A stretch of 64,000 nucleotides of DNA from positions 40,363 through 104,362 of the forward strand of contig JAEWVF010000043.1 of NCBI GenBank assembly GCA_023459215.1. Direction: 5' to 3'. A model generated the notes under the pieces. That model was not told the DNA's origin and made no database searches. It saw only the letters and a program-made list of their open reading frames with translations. The DNA is from Chloroflexota bacterium (lineage in GTDB: Bacteria > Chloroflexota > Anaerolineae > Anaerolineales > Villigracilaceae). Below are positions 25,383 to 33,243 of the stretch, piece after piece (the first letter of the stretch is position 1; each line of letters starts with the position of its first letter). Made by a program: the position numbers and the translations under genes.

Positions 25383-25799
25383 TTACCTATCCCCTAACCC
25401 CTTCCCTACAAGGGAAGGGGAGTTGGAACGTTTGCGGCATAATTCATCTATTTTTTGCAAAACCTGGGGCAATTGGGTGAGGACTTCTTCATTCTTGAAG
25501 CGGATGACTTCAATCCCATAATCGCGGATGAGTTCGGTGCGTTCCTGGTCGTATTCCTGTTGAGATTTGTGAATTTCGCCATCCAGTTCAACCACCAACG
25601 CGGCGGCGTGACAGTAGAAATCGGCAATGAAGCCGCCGATGATTTGCTGACGGCGAAAATGCCAGCCATTCAGCCGGTTGGCGCGGACGGCCTGCCAGAG
25701 CGTTTTTTCGGATTCGGTCATGTTCTGACGCAGTTCTTTGGCACGCTGGACTTTGGCAGATGTAACGTTTTGGCCGATGACGATGTTATGTGCGGGCAT
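25383..25799 (-). CDS. DUF559 (Vsr-like) endonuclease-domain protein
   Basis: 138 residues. The DUF559 pattern is clear: RAKELRQNMTESEKTLWQAV, FRRQQIIGGFIADFYCH, ALVVELDGEIH and RDYGIEVIRFKNEEV. The putative PD-(D/E)xK-like site uses Asp of ADF and Glu/Asp of VELDG. The C-terminal SNSPSLVGKGLGDR is encoded by the flanking repeat. These proteins are related to very-short-patch repair nucleases; their biological role is not established. It sits between hsdS and hsdR inside a cassette with inverted ends, so it may be a hitchhiking or homing nuclease rather than an RM subunit. Confidence 0.85.
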   Translation of the reverse strand: MPAHNIVIGQNVTSAKVQRAKELRQNMTESEKTLWQAVRANRLNGWHFRRQQIIGGFIADFYCHAAALVVELDGEIHKSQQEYDQERTELIRDYGIEVIRFKNEEVLTQLPQVLQKIDELCRKRSNSPSLVGKGLGDR

Positions 25800-25902
25800 A
25801 AAGACCCCTCTCGGTCTCCCCTAAAAGGGGAGAAGAAACCCCGAAACGGGGGGAAGCCGCGACTCCCCCTTTCCTGAAAGGAAAGGGGGCCAGGGGGATA
25901 GG
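25386..25902. mobile_element. Candidate DUF559 cassette with inverted repeat ends
   Basis: CCTATCCCC at 25,386-25,394 and GGGGATAGG at 25,894-25,902 are perfect inverted 9-mers. They enclose the DUF559 gene plus hairpin repeats (TTCCCTACAAGGGAA; CCCCTAAAAGGGG; ACCCCGAAACGGGG; CCCCCTTTCCTGAAAGG). Copies of the hsdR start lie immediately outside both ends. No transposase is encoded. Confidence 0.5.
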
Positions 25903-25908
25903 TCGCTC

Positions 25909-25941
25909 GTAGTTTTCGACGGTGTTTTGCTCGTTGAACAT
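25909..25941 (-). pseudogene. Duplicate of the first 11 codons of hsdR
   Basis: Directly behind hsdS, after AAGGGAATCCC, an ATG begins MFNEQNTVENY, identical in protein to the present hsdR start. There are three base differences, all synonymous. The frame then runs into the repeat cassette. It is probably the original hsdR start, with its own ribosome site. Confidence 0.75.
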
Positions 25942-25959
25942 GGGATTCCCTTGTAAATA

Positions 25960-27117
25960 TTATTTATTACCCGATAATTTTTCTTCCCGTAGTTTTGAGT
26001 ACAATTTCATTGTTTTATTTTTTGTATTGGCAATTGCTTCCAATGAGTCTAATGCCATTCTTATTTTGGCAACAATATTTTCTTGCTCTTTTAGCGATGG
26101 CAGCGATATTGGCATTTCTTGAAGCAATGTGGCATTCAAATTCTGCTGAATTCCGCCCGCTTTTCGTGTTTGAACAAATTGCTGTCCATGTGAACTATTC
26201 AACCACCAGCACAAAAAGTCCGAGTTTAGTTTTTTGGGGATAGGGCGTGCTATTAGAGTTGTAAAAGTCTGGGCATTATCCAAATCGGGAGGGATCACTG
26301 CACAAATTCCAGGTTTCCCTGTACGGGCAATCACAACATCCCCCACTTTGACCCGTTTTGTGCGATATTTTTCATCAAATTCTGGCGATAAAAAAGGCAT
26401 ACCTTCGCGAGATATATAACCAGCATTGATATCTGTGTTTCTGATTAGTGGAACGCCAGTTTCTCGATAAGCATGAGCGGCAGACGATGCAATGCCAACG
26501 GTAATTTGTGAACACACTTCGCTGAGTTTTACAAATGCCCTTGTTTCACGATGAGCAAGTAAATCAAACGCCAACGAATCAAACAAAACCTTGAGTTTAT
26601 TTTCTGCTTCAAACAAACTATCAATATAATTATTAACGGTTGTAAGCAAACGTACTATTTCTCGCTGTTCTTCAATCGGAGGAAGTGGAAACTCGAACCA
26701 AGTAATATCGGAGAAATTGATGTACGGATTGACCGAACCTTTGGATTGCTTGATGGAGTGTTCGTTGAAAGAATCCGTTTGCATGACAAACGGCAAAAAA
26801 TCGGGCAAAAGCACATCCGGGTCTTGGGGTTCAATCACATAGGTCGTGTTGGCGGTAATCCCTTCAAACTCGGCGACAGCCACTTTTCGCAAATAAGTCC
26901 GGCGCGAGCCGTAAAGCACCTGTCCCGGCTTGAAACGCATGTGAAAGGCTGGCCCCAGGTAGCCATCGCCCACGTCACCCCAGCGGCGAATGTGCAGGTT
27001 GTCCGAGTCCATGTGCTCACCCGCCACAAAACGCTCCAAACCCGCCGTCTGCGGGTCAACTTTGTCTTTTACCTGGCGAACTACGTCACCGAATTTGACG
27101 AGGGGGTGTTGGGTCAT
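25960..27117 (-). CDS. hsdS: Type I restriction-modification specificity subunit S
   Basis: 385 residues with two target-recognition domains, each followed by a conserved coiled helix: the first near PLPPIEEQREIVRLLTTVNN (about 145-190), the second near SLPSLKEQENIVAKIRMAL (about 340-385). It starts by an ATGA overlap with the DUF6236-like gene. It sets the bipartite DNA sequence recognised by the HsdM/HsdR complex. The second half is visibly A+T-richer than the first, as expected for target-domain exchange. Confidence 0.92.
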   Translation of the reverse strand: MTQHPLVKFGDVVRQVKDKVDPQTAGLERFVAGEHMDSDNLHIRRWGDVGDGYLGPAFHMRFKPGQVLYGSRRTYLRKVAVAEFEGITANTTYVIEPQDPDVLLPDFLPFVMQTDSFNEHSIKQSKGSVNPYINFSDITWFEFPLPPIEEQREIVRLLTTVNNYIDSLFEAENKLKVLFDSLAFDLLAHRETRAFVKLSEVCSQITVGIASSAAHAYRETGVPLIRNTDINAGYISREGMPFLSPEFDEKYRTKRVKVGDVVIARTGKPGICAVIPPDLDNAQTFTTLIARPIPKKLNSDFLCWWLNSSHGQQFVQTRKAGGIQQNLNATLLQEMPISLPSLKEQENIVAKIRMALDSLEAIANTKNKTMKLYSKLREEKLSGNK

Positions 27118-28175
27118 GGGCGATCTATGATGCCTTCTTGTTCGGCTAAATATAAATAAGAAAATGAATTTTGCAAAAGTCTTTCTGATTTACGGTTTCT
27201 TCCCTCTAAATACTGCTCCTTGACGGAAATAGACGCTACCAACACACTTCCACCAATAGCAGCGAGCAGTGGCATATTTGCATCTGGTTGAGAAGCAAAG
27301 TAGGTGGTAATTGCTGTTATTACTGTGGATTCAGCAGAAAAAATGTTTCGTAATGTACCAAGAAAAAAAGACATGCGAGAATCTTTGAATGCTTTATCCA
27401 AGGTCAACAATTGAAGATGAAGATTTTCAGCAAATTTAATATTTAAATCACTTATTTCTTTCTCGTTGGTGGCTTTTTTTAGATTTTCTAAATACTCGTC
27501 AAGTTCTTTACGATATGTAAGAAGCTCAATCTGGTATTTTTCCTTGAAATTCAGAATATCGACTAATGGGACATTTTCTGTTGGTGTTGGCAAAAGATTA
27601 ACTAGCCCGAGGTTAATTGCCAACAAGTCAGTTTTGTTATGAACTGCTGGAAATGCCAAATGCAAATACTCAGCCTTATCTGTGTAAGGTATCGTGATAC
27701 TTGAAGTATTGGCATTAGCAATATGTTTAGCTAGGGTTGAAATCAATAAATCAGTGTATGGTTTTGACTCAAGAAACTCTCTACTCCCTATGGGAGGTAT
27801 ATAGTGTTTAACCTTTTCATACACCTCATTTTTATTCATATCCACATATGAAAACTGATAAATAGCATCTTTGGGTGGGAGGATATGAATGTTAATTTCC
27901 TGCATCTGCTTGGATTTATTCTCAAAATCTTCCATCCAATTATCAGCAAACTTCTTATCGTTTTTAAAGAATTCCAAAGGATAAAACGGTTTATAAAGTT
28001 TTCGCTCATTCAAAATTTGCATATCATAAGATTTTTTGAGGGTTTCGTTTAAGACATGCTTATTGGGAACAATAGAGCCTATTTCGTCCCAATACAAAAC
28101 TGCTTGCCGAAGCCATTTTGGATTGTCAATAAGCGTTTGGGGGTAATACAATGCTGTGCGAAATTTTTGGGTCAT
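27114..28175 (-). CDS. DUF6236-like protein in the RM operon
   Basis: 353 residues, strongly A+T-rich compared with its neighbours. The start FRTALYYPQTLIDNPKWLRQ followed by LYWDEIGSIVPN resembles the DUF6236 family often found in RM and defence loci. Helix-rich middle (YRKELDEYLENLKKATNEKE) and a hydrophobic helix pair near the C-terminus (AAIGGSVLVASISV) are seen. No catalytic motif is recognised. It lies between the hsdM remnant and hsdS and overlaps hsdS by ATGA, so it was an original member of that operon. Function unknown. Confidence 0.65.
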   Translation of the reverse strand: MTQKFRTALYYPQTLIDNPKWLRQAVLYWDEIGSIVPNKHVLNETLKKSYDMQILNERKLYKPFYPLEFFKNDKKFADNWMEDFENKSKQMQEINIHILPPKDAIYQFSYVDMNKNEVYEKVKHYIPPIGSREFLESKPYTDLLISTLAKHIANANTSSITIPYTDKAEYLHLAFPAVHNKTDLLAINLGLVNLLPTPTENVPLVDILNFKEKYQIELLTYRKELDEYLENLKKATNEKEISDLNIKFAENLHLQLLTLDKAFKDSRMSFFLGTLRNIFSAESTVITAITTYFASQPDANMPLLAAIGGSVLVASISVKEQYLEGRNRKSERLLQNSFSYLYLAEQEGIIDRP

Positions 28176-28191
28176 TTTTCATCCAAGTTTG

Positions 28192-28395
28192 TTACTTCCC
28201 ACGATTCTCAACAACTTGTTGCAAATTATTAAGCCGAATGTTTAAGTGCGCTGAACTCTCTTCCCAAGCTCGCACCGCTTCCCATAACCCATCGGCAGCA
28301 TATTCGCCTTTTTCTTCGCTGACGCCTTTTCCGCGCACATACAACGGAATACTCAAATTGCCATCGTTGGCGCGGATTTCGTCCAGGGTGGGCGC
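28192..28395 (-). pseudogene. Orphaned 3' end of a second hsdM
   Basis: An open 67-codon frame reads APTLDEIRANDGNLSIPLYV, RGKGVSEEKGEYAADGL and EAVRAWEESS, then a stop. It aligns without gaps to the C-terminus of the complete HsdM ending at 29,263 (ATLDEIRVNDGNLSIPLYV...). The tails differ, so it comes from a diverged allele. It abuts the PIN stop codon exactly and has no start. Confidence 0.85.
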
Positions 28396-28806
28396 TTATA
28401 ACCTTGCCAAAAACTCCGCCGGGCGCAGGATGGGAATATTCTCGAAGGGTGTCAGGGTCAGCAGGTCGGCGTCGCCGGAAACAATGCAGTCTGTCTCGGT
28501 TGCCAGGGCGGCTTCGAGAAACTTATCATCTTTCGGGTCACGGCAAGCGGTCACTTTGCGGGTGGGCGTCACCAACTCGCCGCGCAAGCGCAACAGGTTG
28601 ACGATGGCGGTGATATCGTCCGGTTCGATATGGTATTTCTGCCGAAATGTGGGGCGTCCGAGCACGTCAATAATTTCCACCAGAATGTCGGTGGAGTAAA
28701 TGGCGGTAAAACGTCCATCGCGCAGGGCGCGCAGCACATCGCCGGTCGTCCCCTGGCGGCGGATGAGCGCGCTGACCAGCACCCCCGTATCAATCACGGC
28801 GCGCAT
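28396..28806 (-). CDS. PIN-domain toxin of a toxin-antitoxin pair
   Basis: 136 residues of the COG1569-type PIN family. Acidic site residues appear in MRAVIDTGVLVSAL (Asp6), STDILVEII, DPKDDKFLEAA and IVSGDADLL. PIN toxins are Mg-dependent ribonucleases. It starts 3 bases after the Phd-like antitoxin stop. It is placed between a complete hsdM and an hsdM remnant. Confidence 0.88.
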   Translation of the reverse strand: MRAVIDTGVLVSALIRRQGTTGDVLRALRDGRFTAIYSTDILVEIIDVLGRPTFRQKYHIEPDDITAIVNLLRLRGELVTPTRKVTACRDPKDDKFLEAALATETDCIVSGDADLLTLTPFENIPILRPAEFLARL

Positions 28807-28809
28807 CGG

Positions 28810-29079
28810 CTAACCCCGCGCCGCTTGGATGTCGGCGGCCAGTTCTTCTTCGCTGACGGCGGCATTGACTTCCGCCAGGCGATCCCAAACCTTGTCAAAA
28901 CGCGCCAGCACTTCACTTTCCTGCATCTGCTGGAAGCGCAGATAATCTTCATAAGAAATCAAGACGGCCTCCGGGCGCGAACCACGCGTCAGGATGACCG
29001 GCGTGCGCTTGCGCACTACGTCATCAAAAAAAGTGCGAAATTTGCGTTGGAGTTCGGTGACACCAATAATTTGTTGCAT
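28810..29079 (-). CDS. Phd/YefM-family antitoxin
   Basis: 89 residues. N-terminal DNA-binding Phd fold (IGVTELQRKFRTFFDDVVRK, then TPVILTRGSRPEAVLISYED) and an acidic C-terminal tail that would wrap the toxin. AAAGGAG precedes the ATG. Upstream on the minus strand a TACAAT -10 lies 18 bases after TGACAT, the latter provided by the end of a palindromic repeat. Family members autoregulate with their toxin. Confidence 0.88.
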   Translation of the reverse strand: MQQIIGVTELQRKFRTFFDDVVRKRTPVILTRGSRPEAVLISYEDYLRFQQMQESEVLARFDKVWDRLAEVNAAVSEEELAADIQAARG

Positions 29080-29135
29080 ATCAGGCTCCTTTCTACATAT
29101 CCTACTATGTATTGTAGCATGTATCGACCTGTAAA

Positions 29136-29260
29136 TGTCATTGCGAACTGCCGTAGGCGGTGAAGCAATCTCCCGTTTATCACAAGAAACTTACCGAGCA
29201 GCACGCTCCACTTAATCGGAGATTGCTTCTGCCGCTGAAGAGCGCGGCATCGCAATGACA
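29136..29260. repeat. 125-bp palindromic (MITE-like) repeat
   Basis: Perfect outer inverted repeat TGTCATTGCGA / TCGCAATGACA and perfect inner inverted repeat GAAGCAATCTCC / GGAGATTGCTTC. It fills the space between hsdM and the antitoxin gene and codes for nothing. Confidence 0.75.
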
Positions 29261-29262
29261 TG

Positions 29263-30774
29263 TCAACCGAGTTTTTGCAACAATGCGCCCACTTCGGCGC
29301 TTAGCCGCTCCGAACTCTTCTCCCAGGCCCGCACCGCTTCGCGCAGACCATCGGCAGCATACTGACCCTTTTCTTCCCCCACACCCTTCCCACGCACATA
29401 CAGCGGAATACTCAAATTGCCATCATTGACGCGGATTTCGTCCAGGGTTGCCACCTTCGCAAAGCCATCCACGTCCGCGAAGGCGTGATAGGCGTCCGCG
29501 ATACGCTGTTGGTGCTCCGGTTTCAGGTAGCTCATGCTGCGCTCACGGGTCACTTCGTCCACGGCGTTGATGAACAGCACCCGTCCGCGCCGTTCTGCCG
29601 GTTTGTTCATCCGGCAAATCACGATGCAGGCTTCCATTGGCGAGTTGTAGAACAGGTTGGGGCCAAGGCCGAGCACGCAGTCCACCAGGTCGGCGTCTAC
29701 CAACTTTTGGCGCATGTCGGCTTCTTCCTTGCGGAACAAAACGCCGTGCGGAAAGAGAATCGCGCACCTGCCGCCTGCTGAGCGGAGCGATAGCGAAGTC
29801 GAAGCAGGGGTGAGGGATTTCAGGATGTGCTGGAAAAAGGCATAATCCGCGCGGCCCTGGGGCGGGGTGCCGAGGAAGTTGCGCCCCCAAACGTCACTTT
29901 GCCAGGCTTCGCGGTTCCACTGTTTGATGGAATAGGGCGGGTTAGCCAGCACCACGTCAAAGGTCGCCAGGCGGTCATGCTCCGTGAAAACGGGATTTTC
30001 GAGCGTGTCGCCGCGGGCGATGGCGAAATCGTCCACGCCATGCAGGGCCAGGTTCATCCGGGCGATGGAGGCGGTCATGTGGTTGCGCTCCTGCCCGTAG
30101 AGTTTCAGCGTCCGGTACTCGCCGCCCTTGCGCTTGACTTCATCCAACGCCGAAATCAGCATCCCGCCCGTGCCGCAGGTCGGGTCGTAAATCCGCTCAC
30201 CCGGCTGGGGCTCCAGCATTTGCACCATCAGGTGTACCACCGTCCGGTTGGTGTAAAACTCCTGGGCGGTGTGGCCGCTGTCATCGGCGAATTTCTTGAT
30301 CAGGAACTCGTAGCCGTTGCCCAACTCATCTTCGGGCACGTTCGCCAGCGAAAGCGTGTGCTTCGAGAAATGCTCCAGCAGGTTCTTGAGCGTGTGATCG
30401 GGCAGGCGCTCCTTGTTTGTCCAGGGCGCGTCGCCGAAAATCCCGTCGAACTTCTCCGGGTTGGCCGCTTCGATACTGCGGAAAGCCGCCTGGATGGCGC
30501 TGCCCACATCCCTGGCCGTCTCGCGCACCTGGTTCCAGTGCGCCCCGGCGGGGATGACAAAGCGCTCGTTCGCCATGTCGGCGGCGTAGTCGGCGTCATC
30601 GGTCTCGGCCAGCGCGTCGGCATAATCCGCGTCCCAAACATCCGAAAGCCGCTTGTAGAACAACAGCGGGAAAATGAACTGCTTGTAATCCCCGGCATCC
30701 ACCAATCCGCGCAGGATGGTGGCCGCGCCCCACAGGTAGGTTTCGAGTTCGGGGAGGGAGAGACGGTCAGTCAT
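29263..30774 (-). CDS. hsdM: Type I restriction-modification DNA methyltransferase (M subunit)
   Basis: 503 residues. Helical N-domain (LETYLWGAATILRG, FKRLSDVWDADY-like), SAM-binding motif DPTCGTGGM (197-205) and catalytic NPPY (278-281) for N6-adenine methylation. AAGGA lies before the ATG. Residues about 322-334 (TPASTSLSLRSAG) interrupt the usual ILKSLKPGGR motif and are encoded by a palindrome-ended repeat. It is separated from hsdS by the toxin-antitoxin pair, an hsdM remnant and the DUF6236-like gene. Confidence 0.93.
   Translation of the reverse strand: MTDRLSLPELETYLWGAATILRGLVDAGDYKQFIFPLLFYKRLSDVWDADYADALAETDDADYAADMANERFVIPAGAHWNQVRETARDVGSAIQAAFRSIEAANPEKFDGIFGDAPWTNKERLPDHTLKNLLEHFSKHTLSLANVPEDELGNGYEFLIKKFADDSGHTAQEFYTNRTVVHLMVQMLEPQPGERIYDPTCGTGGMLISALDEVKRKGGEYRTLKLYGQERNHMTASIARMNLALHGVDDFAIARGDTLENPVFTEHDRLATFDVVLANPPYSIKQWNREAWQSDVWGRNFLGTPPQGRADYAFFQHILKSLTPASTSLSLRSAGGRCAILFPHGVLFRKEEADMRQKLVDADLVDCVLGLGPNLFYNSPMEACIVICRMNKPAERRGRVLFINAVDEVTRERSMSYLKPEHQQRIADAYHAFADVDGFAKVATLDEIRVNDGNLSIPLYVRGKGVGEEKGQYAADGLREAVRAWEKSSERLSAEVGALLQKLG
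29773..29811. repeat. Palindrome-ended repeat inserted in frame in hsdM
   Basis: Ends CCTGCT / AGCAGG enclose TTCGACTTCGCT and GCTCCGCTC, the core also present at 8107-8145. It adds about 13 codons beside the GGR motif. Confidence 0.6.
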
Positions 30775-30793
30775 TAAAATTCCTTCTTAAATT

Positions 30794-30861
30794 GGACGCG
30801 GACGAGAGCGGAAAACGCGGATTTTTTGTTTTTCTCCGCGTTATCGGCGTTTATCCGCGTC
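30794..30861. repeat. Dispersed palindromic repeat, copy 1
   Basis: Inverted ends GACGCGGA / TCCGCGTC; internal GAGAGCGGAAAACGCGGATT. It is closely similar to the copy at 31,298-31,368. It overlaps the last bases of the GxxExxY gene. Confidence 0.65.
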
Positions 30862-31276
30862 ACTTATCCTTCCAGGTCACCGTTTTTCGCTCATTGGCAA
30901 AAACCTTACGCGAAAAATCGGGTTTGGGCCCAAAATTCAGCACCAGCCCCACTTCATACGGGGTGGCGCGCAGGTAATTCAGCAATTGCGCTTCGTGTTC
31001 GGCCAACAAACGCGAGGCCGCTTTCAGTTCCACCAAAACCTTATCTTCCACGAGCAGGTCGGCAATGTATTCGCCAACCACCTGGCCCTGGAAGTACACC
31101 ACGATGCGTTCCTGGGTTTTCACGTTCAGCCCCATCGAACGCAAGGCAATCACCATCGCGTTCTCGTACACCTTCTCCAAAAATCCGTAACCCAGTTCGG
31201 CATAGACCACCTTGAAAAACGCGTGCAGGATTTTGTCAGTAATCTCTTTGTGTTTCAAGTCAAACTGGGTTTCCAT
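30860..31276 (-). CDS. GxxExxY protein
   Basis: 138 residues from METQFDLKHK, chosen because GGAG lies 6 bases before this ATG. The name-giving motif occurs in GYGFLEKVYENA. Further family features are QVVGEYIADLLVEDKVLVELKA (a PD-(D/E)xK-like D...ExK) and LNYLRATPYEVGLVLNFG. Nuclease activity is suspected from fold but the family's function is unknown. It stands between two hsdM genes and is bracketed by two copies of the same palindromic repeat, which suggests a movable unit. Confidence 0.88.
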   Translation of the reverse strand: METQFDLKHKEITDKILHAFFKVVYAELGYGFLEKVYENAMVIALRSMGLNVKTQERIVVYFQGQVVGEYIADLLVEDKVLVELKAASRLLAEHEAQLLNYLRATPYEVGLVLNFGPKPDFSRKVFANERKTVTWKDK

Positions 31277-31297
31277 AGGAATCTCCATACTTTATAG

Positions 31298-31368
31298 GAT
31301 GCAGACGAGAGCGGAAAACGCAGATTTTTAAAGGTTTTCTCCGCGTCCTCCGCGTTAATCCGCGTCCC
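31298..31368. repeat. Dispersed palindromic repeat, copy 2
   Basis: Shares GACGAGAGCGGAAAACGC and TCCGCGT units with copy 1. It supplies the last codons (WDAD) and stop of the second hsdM. Confidence 0.65.
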
Positions 31369-32839
31369 AATCTTTTAGCAACACTCGCAGCCGTTTTTCC
31401 GCTTCCTGTGCCCGTTCCCAGGCGGCTTTGAACTCGTCAATCGCAACATTCAGCGGTGGGATGTCGGCCCCGATGGGTGGGAGCACATAACGGGAGATAT
31501 TCAACGTCCAATCTTCTGCCGCTATCTCAGCCAGACTAACGACCCGTGTCCGGTCTGCCACGTCCCCGAAGTTTTGCACCCACTGGAGAATCTCCGCGGC
31601 GTACTCCGGCTCGAGAAAGTTCTGCGCCCGACCCTGGCGGTACAGCGACGACGCATCCACGACCAGCACCTTGCCCGCCCGCTCCGGCGCTTTGCGCTTG
31701 CGCAGGACGAGAATACAAGCTGCCAACCCCGTCCCGTAAAACAGGTTGGGCGCCAGCCCGATGACGGTCTCGATTAAATCCTGCTCCAGCAGGTATTTGC
31801 GAATTTGTCCTTCCACGCCACCGCGAAAAAGCGCACCCTGCGGCAAAACGACCGCCATCCGCCCGCTCTTCTCGGCCATGCTCTTGACCATGTGCTGTAC
31901 CCAGGCAAAATCGCCGTTCGAATCGGTTGGCAGGCCGGCAATTGCGCGGCCCCAGGGGTCATTCTCCCAGATTTCGCGGCCCCACTGCTCCAGCGAAAAA
32001 GGCGGGTTGGCAATCACACAATCGAAAGTCGCCAGTCCGCCGCTCGGGTCGGTGAAAACCGGGTTGCGCAGCGTGTCGCCGCGCTCCACCTGGAAATCTT
32101 CCAGCCCATGCAGCAGCAGGTTCATCCGCGCTACGGAGGAGGTGGTCAGATTCTTTTCCTGCCCAAACAACTTGCCGTAAAACGTGCGCGGATCGCCGCC
32201 GCGCTCGCGAACATGCGCCACCGCACCGAGCAGCATCCCGCCTGTTCCACAGGCCGGATCGTAAACTGTATCACCTTCCTGGGGGGCAAGGATGTCGACC
32301 AGCAGCCGCACCACACTGCGCGGCGTGTAAAACTCCCCGGCTTTCTTGTTGGTCGCATCCGCAAATTTTTTGATTAAGAATTCGTACCCATCCCCGAGAA
32401 TATCATTGGTCACCTGGCGGTTGCCCAGAGTCAACGCCGAAAAATGCTCGAGCAAATCCTTGAGCAGAGCATCGGGCAGGCGCTCTTTGTTCGTCCACTG
32501 GGCATCGCCAAAGACCCCGTACAGATGCTTTTGGTTGGCGGCTTCGATGCCGCGCATGGCATTTTGCAGGGCCGTGCCCACATTAACCGGCGTTTCGCGC
32601 ACCGCTGTCCAGTGATACTCTTCTGGAACCTGGAAACGGTGCTCATCGGCAAAGTCTTCGCCGTAGTTCTCCACCGCTTCGGCGTATTCCTCATCCCAGA
32701 CATCGCAAATGCGCTTGAAAAACAACAGCGGCAGGATGTAACTTTTCCAGTCCGTGCGATCCACGGGACTGCCGCGCAGGATATTGGCGGCTTCCCAGAG
32801 ATAACTTTCAAGCTGTGAGAGTGTGATGATGTTGGGCAT
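31355..32839 (-). CDS. hsdM: Second type I DNA methyltransferase M subunit (no cognate hsdS/hsdR seen)
   Basis: 494 residues from MPNIITLSQL; the longer frame begins at TTG without a ribosome site. SAM motif DPACGTGGM (194-202) and NPPF (278-281) are intact, so it should be active. It is clearly diverged from the other HsdM (NPPF instead of NPPY, different C-terminus). No own S or R subunit lies beside it, so it may share hsdS/hsdR or be solitary. The C-terminal four residues come from a palindromic repeat. Confidence 0.9.
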   Translation of the reverse strand: MPNIITLSQLESYLWEAANILRGSPVDRTDWKSYILPLLFFKRICDVWDEEYAEAVENYGEDFADEHRFQVPEEYHWTAVRETPVNVGTALQNAMRGIEAANQKHLYGVFGDAQWTNKERLPDALLKDLLEHFSALTLGNRQVTNDILGDGYEFLIKKFADATNKKAGEFYTPRSVVRLLVDILAPQEGDTVYDPACGTGGMLLGAVAHVRERGGDPRTFYGKLFGQEKNLTTSSVARMNLLLHGLEDFQVERGDTLRNPVFTDPSGGLATFDCVIANPPFSLEQWGREIWENDPWGRAIAGLPTDSNGDFAWVQHMVKSMAEKSGRMAVVLPQGALFRGGVEGQIRKYLLEQDLIETVIGLAPNLFYGTGLAACILVLRKRKAPERAGKVLVVDASSLYRQGRAQNFLEPEYAAEILQWVQNFGDVADRTRVVSLAEIAAEDWTLNISRYVLPPIGADIPPLNVAIDEFKAAWERAQEAEKRLRVLLKDWDAD

Positions 32840-33243
32840 GATGTTTACTTGGGGCGCTCCACCAGATACAGTTTTGCTACTCAAAATAGTATAGCATCTT
32901 TTTGGGCAACATCTTTTCTGCCAAAAATCACCGCTTGGGATGTCATGTATCAGGTTTTAAGCAGATGGGATGACTAATCCCGGTTAGCGTCAATCCAGGG
33001 TAATCCCTTTATCTGCTATCCTTTTCCCGCCCTAATTGGCTCCTACCCACCTGAAATCGGGTTGTTTTCTGCATAAAGATTACCTACAATTCATATTGAA
33101 TTGCGGTGGATTGTGCGATGTGATTTGCCAACCCGCCCAAGATTACCTAACCTTCTGGCTAATGATTGTGTATATCCTAATGTCCGAACTTAAGATAATC
33201 CTGTAATGCAAATCATTTCTGGGTTGGAAAGAAACCGAAAATA
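32840..33243. other. Intergenic region without a recognisable gene
   Basis: About 400 A+T-rich bases between divergent genes. A TATACT -10-like hexamer lies on the minus strand at 32,888-32,893 upstream of the second hsdM, without a well-spaced -35. No ORF, repeat or RNA is supported. Confidence 0.4.
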
